Source: a virus. From it: a stretch of DNA of 64,000 nt. The position numbers and the translations under genes are program-made. The notes under the pieces are model-generated. The model was not told where the DNA came from and ran no database searches. It saw only the letters and a program-made list of their open reading frames with translations. The stretch lies in IMG/VR virus record IMGVR_UViG_3300027129_000004, positions 24,107 to 88,106 of that record. One strand, given 5' to 3'. Shown piece by piece: positions 19,634 through 25,885 of this stretch. How positions within the stretch are numbered: the stretch's first letter is position 1; the number at the start of each line of letters is the position of its first letter.

Positions 19634-20041
19634 ATGAATCCTGAAATTAAACAGAAATGGGTTGATGCTCTGCTTTCTGGCAAATACGAACAAGGCAGTG
19701 GGAAACTCCGTGGTGCAAATGGTTATTGTTGCCTTGGTGTTCTGTGTGACCTTTATTCACAAGAACACGATACTCAATGGGAGTTTAGGAGTCATGATGA
19801 AAATAGTGATGAAACTAATCCTGAACCAATGGACTATTGGTATTTCGATGGTGAGGGTGAGTTTCTGCCTAAATCTGTGATGAATTGGGCAGGATTTTCT
19901 CTTCATAGTCCTCAAGTTCGAGTTGATGTTACTGAGGATGATGATAAAGATGATTGGTCCTATAAGGAGTATATTGCCAATCTGAACGATACGGGTTATA
20001 CTTTTGAAGCACTTTCTAAACTAATCGAAGAACAATTTTAA
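19634..20041 (+). CDS. Phage protein of the MNPEIKQKWVDAL...CCLGVLC family
   Basis: The 135-aa protein has a helical start (EIKQKWVDALLSGKYEQG), a GxLRGANGYCCLGVLCDLY signature and a C-terminal helix (TFEALSKLIEEQF). The sequence pattern is widespread in phages and prophages as a protein of unknown function. I recognise it from memory, without a name. The paired Cys in CCLGVLC suggest a metal site. TAATG couples it to the next gene. Confidence 0.75.
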   Translation: MNPEIKQKWVDALLSGKYEQGSGKLRGANGYCCLGVLCDLYSQEHDTQWEFRSHDENSDETNPEPMDYWYFDGEGEFLPKSVMNWAGFSLHSPQVRVDVTEDDDKDDWSYKEYIANLNDTGYTFEALSKLIEEQF

Positions 20042-20223
20042 TGGAAGAAGAAAACACTCTGACACAAGGACGTATTCCTACTCACAAAAGTGTAAACGTT
20101 GCACTTTTCTTTAATGATGAGATGGATGATGGTGAAGTGAGAGACTTTATTGAACGTATGACTGAAAAGTATCATCATCCTGATGATATTGTGAAAGATT
20201 ATGAATACTGGTATGATGAGTGA
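20041..20223 (+). CDS. Small acidic hypothetical protein
   Basis: The 60-aa product is acidic with FFNDEMDDGEVRDFIERMTE and ends in DYEYWYDE. It starts at a TAATG overlap and is the last gene before cassette 15. Family unknown. Confidence 0.6.
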   Translation: MEEENTLTQGRIPTHKSVNVALFFNDEMDDGEVRDFIERMTEKYHHPDDIVKDYEYWYDE

Positions 20224-20228
20224 GTCTA

Positions 20229-20306
20229 GTGTGAGACTGTGACAGTTGGGGGACTGTCCACCAAACCCCCCATTTCCCCCTCTGGGGTGCTATCATTACA
20301 AAGTAA
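20229..20306 (+). promoter_or_regulatory. Early promoter cassette 15 (two hairpins plus TATCAT)
   Basis: GACAGT/ACTGTC encloses a G-rich loop, then a C-rich/G-rich hairpin (CCCC...GGGG) runs into an extended -10 TGCTATCAT (20291-20296). ATTAC-AAA-GTAAT follows, as in cassette 7. No GTGCCA box remains, but the layout is the same. Drives the antirestriction-like gene. Confidence 0.65.
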
Positions 20307-20324
20307 TCGAGGTTAAGAGACCCA

Positions 20325-20720
20325 ATGCCTGCAACTGAAATGCAACTTAAAGAATCCACTGTTGATTTCATTAAGGATTTGGTTGAGCAATCCTATTATG
20401 ATGAAGATATGTATATTTTCATCGGTGAGCATGGTGAAGATACATTTGTTCAGTATTACGAAGAGTATGTTCAGTTTGGTGAATCTTATAACTATCGTGC
20501 TGTAGATACTTTCATTGAAGAGTTTGGTATTGATAATCTCTCTTCCTTTGAAGATGCTTACCGTGGTGAATGGGAGTCTAAAGCAGATTATGCGGAAAAC
20601 TTTGTAACTGATTGTTATTCTGTTGATTTCCCTGCTTTTATTGAGATTGACTGGGAAAATACCTTTGACAATCTTGATTCTGTTTATGTCAATGGTTTTG
20701 TTTTTGATACCAAATTCTGA
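20325..20720 (+). CDS. ArdA-like antirestriction protein (probable)
   Basis: The 131-aa protein is very acidic. Its second half reads SFEDAYRGEWESKADYAENF, then a P-x-FIEIDWENTFDNL segment, close to the pattern of the DNA-mimic ArdA family (DAY-x-GE(Y/W)-x-S-x-x-D(F/Y)AE). ArdA proteins bind type I restriction enzymes and stop them cutting phage DNA. The N-terminal half is less typical. A nearby early promoter fits a protein needed at once after infection. Confidence is moderate because the match is by eye. Confidence 0.65.
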   Translation: MPATEMQLKESTVDFIKDLVEQSYYDEDMYIFIGEHGEDTFVQYYEEYVQFGESYNYRAVDTFIEEFGIDNLSSFEDAYRGEWESKADYAENFVTDCYSVDFPAFIEIDWENTFDNLDSVYVNGFVFDTKF

Positions 20721-20722
20721 AT

Positions 20723-20971
20723 ATGAAACTTCAATCTAACGATGGAAACATGGTGGTAGATTTCTACCCCATCAAAACACCTTTTGGTGATGTATCTCAA
20801 GAGTGGTTCTTGAAGACTCTCACTTTTATGGGTCAAAGTCAATCCAAGAAGTTTCTCAATCGCATTGAGATGAATCTTGAGATTGAAGAATATCTCAATC
20901 ACACTATTCCGTATGAAGTTGTAGACTTCAATACGATTCCACAACTTGCTAATCCTTTTATTGGTGTCTGA
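20723..20971 (+). CDS. Small hypothetical protein
   Basis: The 82-aa product starts two bases after the upstream TGA (TGAATATG) and is alpha/beta (MKLQSNDGNMVVDFYPIKTP; KKFLNRIEMNLEIEEYLN). Family unknown. Likely co-expressed with the antirestriction-like gene. Confidence 0.65.
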   Translation: MKLQSNDGNMVVDFYPIKTPFGDVSQEWFLKTLTFMGQSQSKKFLNRIEMNLEIEEYLNHTIPYEVVDFNTIPQLANPFIGV

Positions 20972-20973
20972 CA

Positions 20974-21189
20974 ATGCTTCTGAAACTAACTGACATTGAG
21001 TTTGATTTTGATGATGGAGAAGAAATCTCTGGGGAACTTCCTTATGATGAACAGGTTGCAGTCACTAAATCCGTGATTGGTGAAGTCTTTGAGGTTGAGA
21101 CTGAAGATGAACTTGCTGATGCAGTTTCTGACAGAACTGGTTGGTGTGTGAAATATCTTGATTATGTTGAAATCTCTGAATCTCACTGA
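20974..21189 (+). CDS. Conserved-type small acidic protein
   Basis: The 71-aa product has LTDIEFDFDDGEE, YDEQVAVTKSVIGEVFEVE and GWCVKYLDYVEI. This arrangement (acidic strand, YDEQ helix, GWCVK strand) is one I associate with a conserved small protein of T4-like cyanophages, by memory. Function unknown. TGACAATG junction with its upstream neighbour. Confidence 0.7.
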   Translation: MLLKLTDIEFDFDDGEEISGELPYDEQVAVTKSVIGEVFEVETEDELADAVSDRTGWCVKYLDYVEISESH

Positions 21190-21204
21190 GTCCAATGATG
21201 CCCT

Positions 21205-21290
21205 GTGCCACTTCTTCTAGTGGCACACTAAAAGAGCACAGACCCCTAAATGTGGTATTCTTAAAGGGTGGAAGGGGTCACACCCACCCA
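21205..21290 (+). promoter_or_regulatory. Early promoter cassette 16 (8-bp stem-loop, GAGCAC, TATTCT)
   Basis: GTGCCACT/AGTGGCAC (21205-21212, 21219-21226) is a perfect 8-bp stem with a 6-nt loop. GAGCAC (21234-21239) with AGACCCC follows; the -10 is TATTCT (21256-21261). The next stretch GGGTG...CACCC would form a hairpin early in the leader. The stem is the fullest form of the box that is degenerate in cassettes 1-6. Confidence 0.7.
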
Positions 21291-21316
21291 CAAACGTCCA
21301 ACTAACTCAAACTAAA

Positions 21317-21514
21317 ATGACTGTTGATTTCTCTCGTGATGTGATGGTTGCTATGCTCTGCCAGGGTGATACTGGCAACGACATTCTGGATATTCTGAAT
21401 GTTCTTGTTCCCTATCAAACTGAACTCACTCGTGAGCAAGTTTGTGAAGACCTGGGCATTGCTGATTGTCCTGAGAATGATGATGAGATTGCCCGTGCTA
21501 TGGTTGCTGCCTGA
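21317..21514 (+). CDS. Small acidic hypothetical protein
   Basis: The 65-aa product (MTVDFSRDVMVAMLCQGDTGN...) is helical and acidic with three Cys. A 5' leader hairpin precedes it. Family unknown. Confidence 0.65.
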   Translation: MTVDFSRDVMVAMLCQGDTGNDILDILNVLVPYQTELTREQVCEDLGIADCPENDDEIARAMVAA

Positions 21515-21577
21515 GTTTAATTTGGGGGAGATTCAATTCTCCCTCTGTGGATTTAATTCATTTACTCTTTGATTCCA

Positions 21578-21766
21578 ATGTTTGTTATCTGTCCCGCATC
21601 TTTTGATTTGATTGATGCTGAGTGGTTTGACAATGTATATGAAGCAAAAGATGAAGCACTTGATTGGAGTGTTGAACTCTCTGGTGAGAATGTGATTGTT
21701 TATCGGGCAGTTGAGGAAGATGATGGTGCTTATGAGTTTGATAAACTCTATGCCATCTCTGCCTGA
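21578..21766 (+). CDS. Small acidic hypothetical protein
   Basis: I start at ATG 21578 (62 aa). The product is alpha/beta (FVICPASFDLIDAEWFDNVY; EALDWSVELSGENVIVYR) with an acidic end. The stop overlaps the next ATG (TGATG). Family unknown. Confidence 0.65.
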   Translation: MFVICPASFDLIDAEWFDNVYEAKDEALDWSVELSGENVIVYRAVEEDDGAYEFDKLYAISA

Positions 21767-21918
21767 TGAGAACTAAAACACTCACATTTAGACCACCAAA
21801 TAAGATGCGAACTATAATTCTTATCTTTGCAGTTGCATTTATTTTCTCTCCGAGTGTGAGGAATGTAACTGCAAACACACTTTACACTGTTGCTGATATT
21901 ATCAGCACAAATCGGTGA
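21766..21918 (+). CDS. Small membrane or secreted protein
   Basis: The 50-aa product has a basic start (MRTKTLTFRPPNKMR), a hydrophobic stretch (TIILIFAVAFIFSP) and a polar end. It could be a signal peptide or membrane anchor. Overlaps the previous stop. Just upstream of cassette 17. Confidence 0.5.
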   Translation: MRTKTLTFRPPNKMRTIILIFAVAFIFSPSVRNVTANTLYTVADIISTNR

Positions 21919-21933
21919 GTCCAGTGTTGAGAT

Positions 21934-22045
21934 GTGCCACTTGTTCTAGTGGCACACGAAATGGGCACAGACCCCCAAATATGCTAATCTTAAAGGGTGG
22001 AGGGAGCAGGTCGCACTGTCCCACCCGAGTCTCAATCTTCATTCT
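21934..22045 (+). promoter_or_regulatory. Early promoter cassette 17 with structured leader
   Basis: GTGCCACT/AGTGGCAC (21934-21941, 21948-21955) with a 6-nt loop, GGGCAC (21963-21968), -10 TAATCT (21985-21990), then a leader with GGGTGGAGGG and CCCACCCGAGTC that can pair, followed by TCTTCATTCTTTTA before the ATG. The leader is nearly the same in cassette 18, so post-transcriptional control may be shared. Confidence 0.7.
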
Positions 22046-22051
22046 TTTAAC

Positions 22052-22726
22052 ATGGACCGTTCACAAGTCATCTCCAAGATTCAGTCTATCCTGAAACTTC
22101 AGGAAGGAACTTCTTTTGATGGTGAAGCAGATGCTGCTGCCAAGATGATTGATAAACTGTGTAAGCAGTATGGTGTTACAATCACCGAAGCAACTGAAAC
22201 TCAAGTTTATGATGAATCTTTCATCAATTTCAAACGTGTGAATGTTGCACTTACAACTCTTCTGAATGCGATTGCATCTTTCTATGATGCAAAGGCATAT
22301 ATGAAGAATGGTGATGTTAAGTCTCTGCAAATCATTGGTAGTGAAGCACAACAAATCCAAGTGCGTCTCTATTATGATTACCTGAATCAAGTGATGGAGA
22401 AAGAAGCAGAAGTTGCATATCAAGCAGAGAAGATTATGTCTGCTCTAACTGGTGCAACTGTTTCTCGTAGTTTCAAACTTAATTTCCGCAAGGCATTTGC
22501 AGATAATGTTGCTCTGCGTTTGCGTGAAATGAAGAAAGCAGAGAACCGAGTTCACGATGATGCAAAAGCAGTGAGTGATAAACTCTCTACGATGCGATTC
22601 GGACGTGCAAAGAAGATGAATGGTGCTAATGGTGCTGGTGCTTATGCTGGTTCTAACGTTGGTGCTGGTGTATCTCTGAACCGTCAAGCAACTGGTTCTG
22701 TGACCAAACAACTGTGTGGAGTGTGA
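22052..22726 (+). CDS. DUF2786-type protein
   Basis: The 224-aa protein opens with ISKIQSILKLQEG...GEADAAAKMIDKLCKQYGVT, matching the DUF2786 pattern of phage and plasmid proteins (K-I-x-x-(L)LKL ... EA-x-AA-x-K-x-x-x-L-x-x-x-YG). Many are next to helicases or ssDNA-binding proteins, but the function is unknown. The middle is alpha-rich with KAENRVHDDAKAVSDKL. The C-terminus is Gly/Ala-rich (NGAGAYAGSNVGAG), a likely flexible tail. It follows a structured early leader. Confidence 0.7.
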   Translation: MDRSQVISKIQSILKLQEGTSFDGEADAAAKMIDKLCKQYGVTITEATETQVYDESFINFKRVNVALTTLLNAIASFYDAKAYMKNGDVKSLQIIGSEAQQIQVRLYYDYLNQVMEKEAEVAYQAEKIMSALTGATVSRSFKLNFRKAFADNVALRLREMKKAENRVHDDAKAVSDKLSTMRFGRAKKMNGANGAGAYAGSNVGAGVSLNRQATGSVTKQLCGV

Positions 22727-22770
22727 GTTAATCTCGCCTCTACTTCACTTTTCCCTTTATTCCTAATACG

Positions 22771-23103
22771 ATGAACGCACAACTGACAATTGATGAGTGT
22801 AAACTGATGTGGGTTGTTGGTGCATTGCAACGACTTGCAACTTTGGGTATGATTGGTCCTGATATTCCTCTGAAACTTTCTGGTAGTGCAGTAGATGATT
22901 ATCTTTATATTGATGAGCATCGGGAAATTCTGTTTGAATCTGATTTTGAGATTGCAAGTATTTTCACTGCTATTGTCAATAGTGAATGTGACCCAAAAGT
23001 TCAAAATCCTGATGATACCAAACCTCTGATTGAACTTCTTCTGCAATATAAGAACAATCGCACCGAGATTGTGAAGTATGCACTCTCGCAACAAGTTATT
23101 TGA
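22771..23103 (+). CDS. Hypothetical protein
   Basis: The 110-aa protein begins MNAQLTIDECKLMWVVGALQ and is helical, with a middle SGSAVDDYLYIDEH and a C-terminal ELLLQYKNNRTEIVKYALSQ. Family unknown. Probably in the same transcript as the DUF2786 gene; the 44-bp gap carries no cassette. Confidence 0.65.
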   Translation: MNAQLTIDECKLMWVVGALQRLATLGMIGPDIPLKLSGSAVDDYLYIDEHREILFESDFEIASIFTAIVNSECDPKVQNPDDTKPLIELLLQYKNNRTEIVKYALSQQVI

Positions 23104-23105
23104 AA

Positions 23106-23303
23106 ATGACAATGGATAAAGATTTAATGCAAATCACACTGAGTAAGGAAAATTATAAGGTTCTACATAAACTCATCTGCGACCAAATGGTTTATATTCT
23201 TTCTCCGTTTGACAATGATGATTATGAACCAACGCAAGAACATCTAAAGATTCTCGACGCAGTTACAAAGTTCAGTTCTTATCAAGTTACTTACAATGTT
23301 TGA
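23106..23303 (+). CDS. Small hypothetical protein
   Basis: The 65-aa product from ATG 23106 (a further ATG lies at 23112) is helical with QITLSKENYKVLHKLICDQM and an acidic linker. It overlaps the gene at 23296 by 8 bp. Family unknown. Confidence 0.65.
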   Translation: MTMDKDLMQITLSKENYKVLHKLICDQMVYILSPFDNDDYEPTQEHLKILDAVTKFSSYQVTYNV

Positions 23304-23544
23304 CCTTCTGAAGTTTAACCCCCATCATATTCCTGAGTGTATTCAAGCACGACATAAGTTTTCCAACGGTTGGGAGATTAGTGTAGTTGCTGGTCCACCG
23401 AATTGTGGTCTCTATGGCAACATCAATGAGAACAATTATGAAGTTGCAATTTTCCGTCCCAATGGAAATATGACTGAAGATGTAAATGGTTGGAATACTA
23501 AAGAAGAAGTATCTGCGATGATGTGGGTGCTGTCTCAACTCTAG
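23296..23544 (+). CDS. Conserved-type phage hypothetical protein
   Basis: The 82-aa product is beta-rich: RHKFSNGWEISVVAGPPNCG, NYEVAIFRPNG and a C-terminal W-N-T-K-EEVSAMMWVLSQL. The layout (NGW-x-x-SV, G-x-YG, YEVA(I/V)) recurs in short phage proteins of unknown function. It overlaps its upstream neighbour by 8 bp and closes the operon. Confidence 0.7.
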   Translation: MFDLLKFNPHHIPECIQARHKFSNGWEISVVAGPPNCGLYGNINENNYEVAIFRPNGNMTEDVNGWNTKEEVSAMMWVLSQL

Positions 23545-23557
23545 TCTCTTATACCGT

Positions 23558-23658
23558 GTGCCACTTGTTCTAGTGGCACAGTAAATGAGCACAGACCCCT
23601 GGATGTGGTATATTAAAGAGGTGGAGGGGTCTGGTCCCACCCGAGTCCCATTCTTCAT
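23558..23658 (+). promoter_or_regulatory. Early promoter cassette 18 with structured leader
   Basis: GTGCCACT/AGTGGCAC (23558-23565, 23572-23579), GAGCAC (23587-23592), -10 TATATT (23609-23614) and a leader with GGTGGAGGGG and CCCACCCGAGTC, then TTCTTCATTCTTT before the ATG at 23664. The leader is nearly identical to that of cassette 17. Confidence 0.75.
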
Positions 23659-23663
23659 TCTTT

Positions 23664-23882
23664 ATGCAAACTCTCGAACAACAACTTAAATCTGATTGGA
23701 ATGAAACAATTTCCAATCTGACTCCTGAAGAGAAGGAAATGCTGAAGAACTCTACTCCTCAAGATTGGATTAAAGCAATTTCTGATCTTGTAAAAAGTCC
23801 TGAGTTTTGGGCAAGTATTGCTGTTGCATTTGCTGAAGGAATTATTCGGGGGATTGATTCTTATGCAAATGAACAGTTCTGA
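23664..23882 (+). CDS. Small protein with C-terminal hydrophobic helix
   Basis: The 72-aa product has a Gln/Leu-rich start (MQTLEQQLKSDWNETISNL), a charged middle (PEEKEMLKNSTPQDWIKAIS) and an amphipathic to hydrophobic end (FWASIAVAFAEGIIRGID). The C-terminal helix may insert into membrane. Family unknown. Confidence 0.65.
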   Translation: MQTLEQQLKSDWNETISNLTPEEKEMLKNSTPQDWIKAISDLVKSPEFWASIAVAFAEGIIRGIDSYANEQF

Positions 23883-23932
23883 GTCCAGCATACCCATCAG
23901 GGATGCTGATAGGTAGAAGAACCGTTACCACC

Positions 23933-23961
23933 TTGACAAACACCCAGATCCGTGCTATGAT
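23933..23961 (+). promoter_or_regulatory. Sigma70-type promoter TTGACA-17-TATGAT
   Basis: TTGACA (23933-23938), 17-nt spacer, extended -10 TGCTATGAT (TATGAT 23956-23961). A good consensus match without the GTGCCA box. It would start a transcript around 23967-23970, which constrains the start of the next gene. Confidence 0.8.
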
Positions 23962-23983
23962 GAACGAAGTTCAGACTCAAGAA

Positions 23984-24157
23984 ATGACTGCTGCTCAACG
24001 GATGGAAAAGCAATTCTTCATTCAAATGATTCAACTTGTGAATGAAGTGCAAGGTAAGCAGAAACTTCCTTCTCAAGTTAATTCTTCTCGTAAGTCTGCT
24101 TGGTGTAAGAAAGTTTCTAATCCCAAGCAAAAGAAAGATGCACTTGCTCGCATCTAG
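23984..24157 (+). CDS. Small basic hypothetical protein
   Basis: The frame is open from 23903, but the promoter at 23933-23961 lies inside that extension, so I take the first ATG well after the -10 (23984, 57 aa). ATGs at 23957 and 23960 sit within the -10 itself. The product has a Gln-rich helix (FFIQMIQLVNEVQGKQKL) and a Lys/Arg-rich tail (SSRKSAWCKKVSNPKQKK). It may bind nucleic acid. Start is uncertain. Confidence 0.55.
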   Translation: MTAAQRMEKQFFIQMIQLVNEVQGKQKLPSQVNSSRKSAWCKKVSNPKQKKDALARI

Positions 24158-24196
24158 TTCTTAATTCTTTCATCTGTCCCACACAAACAACAAACA

Positions 24197-24361
24197 ATGC
24201 TGATCAAAACTGTTTTCGATGTTCAAACCAAGCAAGCAGGTTATGCTATTTGTGATCCTGCCACTGAACGTTGTGGTTTTGTGACTTATAGCATCATCAA
24301 TGCTATTAAAGCAGGGCAATGTAAAACCTTCGCACAAGTTCAACAACTCATCAATGCCTGA
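24197..24361 (+). CDS. Small hypothetical protein
   Basis: The 54-aa product (MLIKTVFDVQTKQAGYAICD...) has a strand-rich first half with two Cys and a helical second half (AIKAGQCKTFAQVQQLINA). TGA is separated by one base from the next ATG. Family unknown. Confidence 0.6.
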   Translation: MLIKTVFDVQTKQAGYAICDPATERCGFVTYSIINAIKAGQCKTFAQVQQLINA

Positions 24362-24362
24362 A

Positions 24363-24521
24363 ATGAATCAAATGTATGAAGTTACTTATCAGGTGCCTTA
24401 CAACGATTGTGAATGGAGAAGTCAATACTTTAATACTCTACAAGAAGCACAATCAATGGTAGAGTTTTATAGGTCTTGTGGATCTCCTGCTAAACTGATT
24501 GAACGTAAAGTAAGTAACTGA
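24363..24521 (+). CDS. Small hypothetical protein
   Basis: The 52-aa product, from ATG 24363 (an internal Met at 24372 is also possible), reads YEVTYQVPYNDCEWRSQYFN, then a helix (LQEAQSMVEFYRSCG). The beta-hairpin plus helix pattern is common among small phage proteins. Longer in-frame sequence upstream would overlap the previous gene. Family unknown. Confidence 0.65.
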   Translation: MNQMYEVTYQVPYNDCEWRSQYFNTLQEAQSMVEFYRSCGSPAKLIERKVSN

Positions 24522-24522
24522 A

Positions 24523-24762
24523 ATGACTCAAACTCTCACTGAAACCATCTACTCTGATGCTCTGTTATTTCTGACTCGATACTTCAATCAGTTTGATGAA
24601 TGTCAGTTGCAAGAACACGATGATTTGACTATTCAAGATATTGTTGATGTTCTTGGTTATGCAAGTTTCGAGGAGCATTATCATTCTGATGTAGCATATA
24701 TTTCTGATATTCAGACACTCAATAAACTTCGTAATGAAATTCGCAATCGGTTCTATCAATGA
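24523..24762 (+). CDS. Small helical hypothetical protein
   Basis: The 79-aa product is helical (LTETIYSDALLFLTRYFNQF; IQDIVDVLGYASFEEHYHSD) with a His-containing segment. It starts one base after the upstream TGA and overlaps the next gene by 4 bp. Family unknown. Confidence 0.65.
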   Translation: MTQTLTETIYSDALLFLTRYFNQFDECQLQEHDDLTIQDIVDVLGYASFEEHYHSDVAYISDIQTLNKLRNEIRNRFYQ

Positions 24763-24902
24763 CTGAACTCATCTTTCGATTCACACCTGAAGAACTTGAA
24801 GTGTTACAAGCATTGATTGAATTTCATTCTGGTTGTGAGATTCCCGAATGGTTAAGTGAAGATGCTTATGATTCTTTATTCGATAAAGTAATGAGTAATT
24901 AG
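24759..24902 (+). CDS. Very small acidic hypothetical protein
   Basis: The 47-aa product reads MTELIFRFTPEELEVLQALI..., with acidic residues and a C-terminal Asp/Tyr segment. Overlaps the upstream gene by 4 bp. Family unknown. Confidence 0.55.
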   Translation: MTELIFRFTPEELEVLQALIEFHSGCEIPEWLSEDAYDSLFDKVMSN

Positions 24903-24903
24903 A

Positions 24904-25056
24904 ATGGAAAAATCCAATCGAACTCATATGCTTATCGAGGCACTTGAGTATTATATTCAAGACCTCAAAAAGAATAATTGCACTGAAGCATCTATTCAAG
25001 CATACACAACTCTTCTCAAAGAGATTGATGTTGACAACTACTCAGTCATTGATTAA
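24904..25056 (+). CDS. Small helical hypothetical protein
   Basis: The 50-aa product is helical with HMLIEALEYYIQDLKKNNC and AYTTLLKEIDVD. It starts one base after the previous stop. Family unknown. Confidence 0.55.
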   Translation: MEKSNRTHMLIEALEYYIQDLKKNNCTEASIQAYTTLLKEIDVDNYSVID

Positions 25057-25063
25057 AACAAAG

Positions 25064-25162
25064 ATGAAACGTAAAGAAAAACTTGAACTACTATCTAAAG
25101 CACAAGATGGTAATGAACTTCTTCTAATCGCACAAGCAATTATTAACTCTCAAACCAAATGA
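25064..25162 (+). CDS. Tiny hypothetical protein
   Basis: The 32-aa product, MKRKEKLELLSKAQDGNELL..., starts with a basic helix. It overlaps the next gene by 4 bp, in the style of the whole block, which is the main support for its being translated. Confidence 0.45.
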   Translation: MKRKEKLELLSKAQDGNELLLIAQAIINSQTK

Positions 25163-25359
25163 TTATTCTTCAAAAAGAAAACTACGGTTGTGTTTATACA
25201 ATTGATCCTGATACTCAAGAACTCTTCTATGCCCCCATTCATACAAACAACACTGTAAATCTTTCTGAGTTTGCACCTGTTGATCTATCAAGTGTAGATG
25301 ATGAATATGATGTAATTACGATTCAAAAAGAACTGATTAACCTAAACACTAACACTTAA
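25159..25359 (+). CDS. Small hypothetical protein
   Basis: The 66-aa product (MIILQKENYGCVYTIDPDTQ...) is beta-rich and acidic. It is the last gene before a 526-bp stretch without genes. Family unknown. Confidence 0.65.
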   Translation: MIILQKENYGCVYTIDPDTQELFYAPIHTNNTVNLSEFAPVDLSSVDDEYDVITIQKELINLNTNT

Positions 25360-25453
25360 TCATAAGATGAAATAATCATTTATAACGATAAAATGTTTTA
25401 ATTGATAATTAAATTAAATGTATTAAAAAACATATGTTAGTGTTTTGTGTTGA

Positions 25454-25473
25454 TATAATGATAGTGTTATAAT
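25454..25473 (+). promoter_or_regulatory. Tandem TATAAT -10 boxes
   Basis: TATAAT at 25454-25459 and 25468-25473. The second is followed by AGTCTT, resembling the AGTCTC tail of the early cassettes. No protein gene follows for about 400 bp, so any transcript would first be a leader or a non-coding RNA. Confidence 0.5.
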
Positions 25474-25611
25474 AGTCTTTATATCCTCTTTAGACACTTA
25501 TAAATGCCTCTAGGTCTTGTTGTCTAGGCCCGCATTATACCATAAGACCCAAAAAAAGTCAAGGGCATTACAGACACTCCTAGGGGTGGCACAAGACATA
25601 TAGACAATGAA

Positions 25612-25648
25612 ACTCCTGAGACTCACACATCTTATGAGTCTTGGGAGT
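25612..25648. ncRNA. 14-bp stem-loop, possible RNA element
   Basis: ACTCCTGAGACTCA (25612-25625) pairs with TGAGTCTTGGGAGT (25635-25648), 14 pairs with two G-U, enclosing a 9-nt loop. The sequence GAGACTCA is itself self-complementary. The T-rich tail (ATTTTG) could make it a terminator for the promoters at 25454, or it may be a stable RNA element. Confidence 0.5.
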
Positions 25649-25834
25649 ATTTTGCTAGTTACTCGTAAGACTCATAGGTCTCAAACCACTGCAGTAACTG
25701 GCACATCGTATCGTGAGTCTCACTGATTCTGCGATAGACTTATAGGGTCGGGAGGGGAGGGAATATTATAAACTCCCATAACTGATAAGAAATACGCAGA
25801 ACCCAGTGATTGCAATACTTTTTCGGGGCATTAT

Positions 25835-25884
25835 AGTTTTGTCCCAAAACCCCCTATAAATAACCCTAGTTTTGGGACAAAACT
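25835..25884 (+). promoter_or_regulatory. Late promoter between two copies of a palindromic operator
   Basis: AGTTTTGTCCCAAAAC (25835-25850) and its exact complement (25869-25884) form a 16-bp inverted repeat. Each arm alone is a 6-3-6 palindrome (GTTTTG-TCC-CAAAAC). TATAAATA (25855-25862) lies between them, and the second arm ends two bases before the ATG at 25886. Read-through RNA could hide the start codon in a hairpin; DNA-level binding by the regulator it precedes would block the promoter. Confidence 0.7.
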
Positions 25885-25885
25885 T

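Larger units (their letters stand above)
25360..25885. other. Non-coding region with promoters, stem-loop and GAGTCT motifs
   Basis: No credible ORF on either strand. It holds two TATAAT boxes (25454-25459, 25468-25473; the second followed by AGTCTT), a 14-bp stem-loop (25612-25648), several TGAGTCT/AGACTCA motifs between 25617 and 25720, a G-rich run near 25750, and the palindrome pair around the late promoter at 25835-25884. It may be a regulatory hub or the source of a small RNA. Confidence 0.6.

Noticed and set aside
23903-23983. N-terminal extension of the gene at 23984
   Set aside because: A TTGACA-17-TATGAT promoter lies inside it, so this part would not be in the main transcript.
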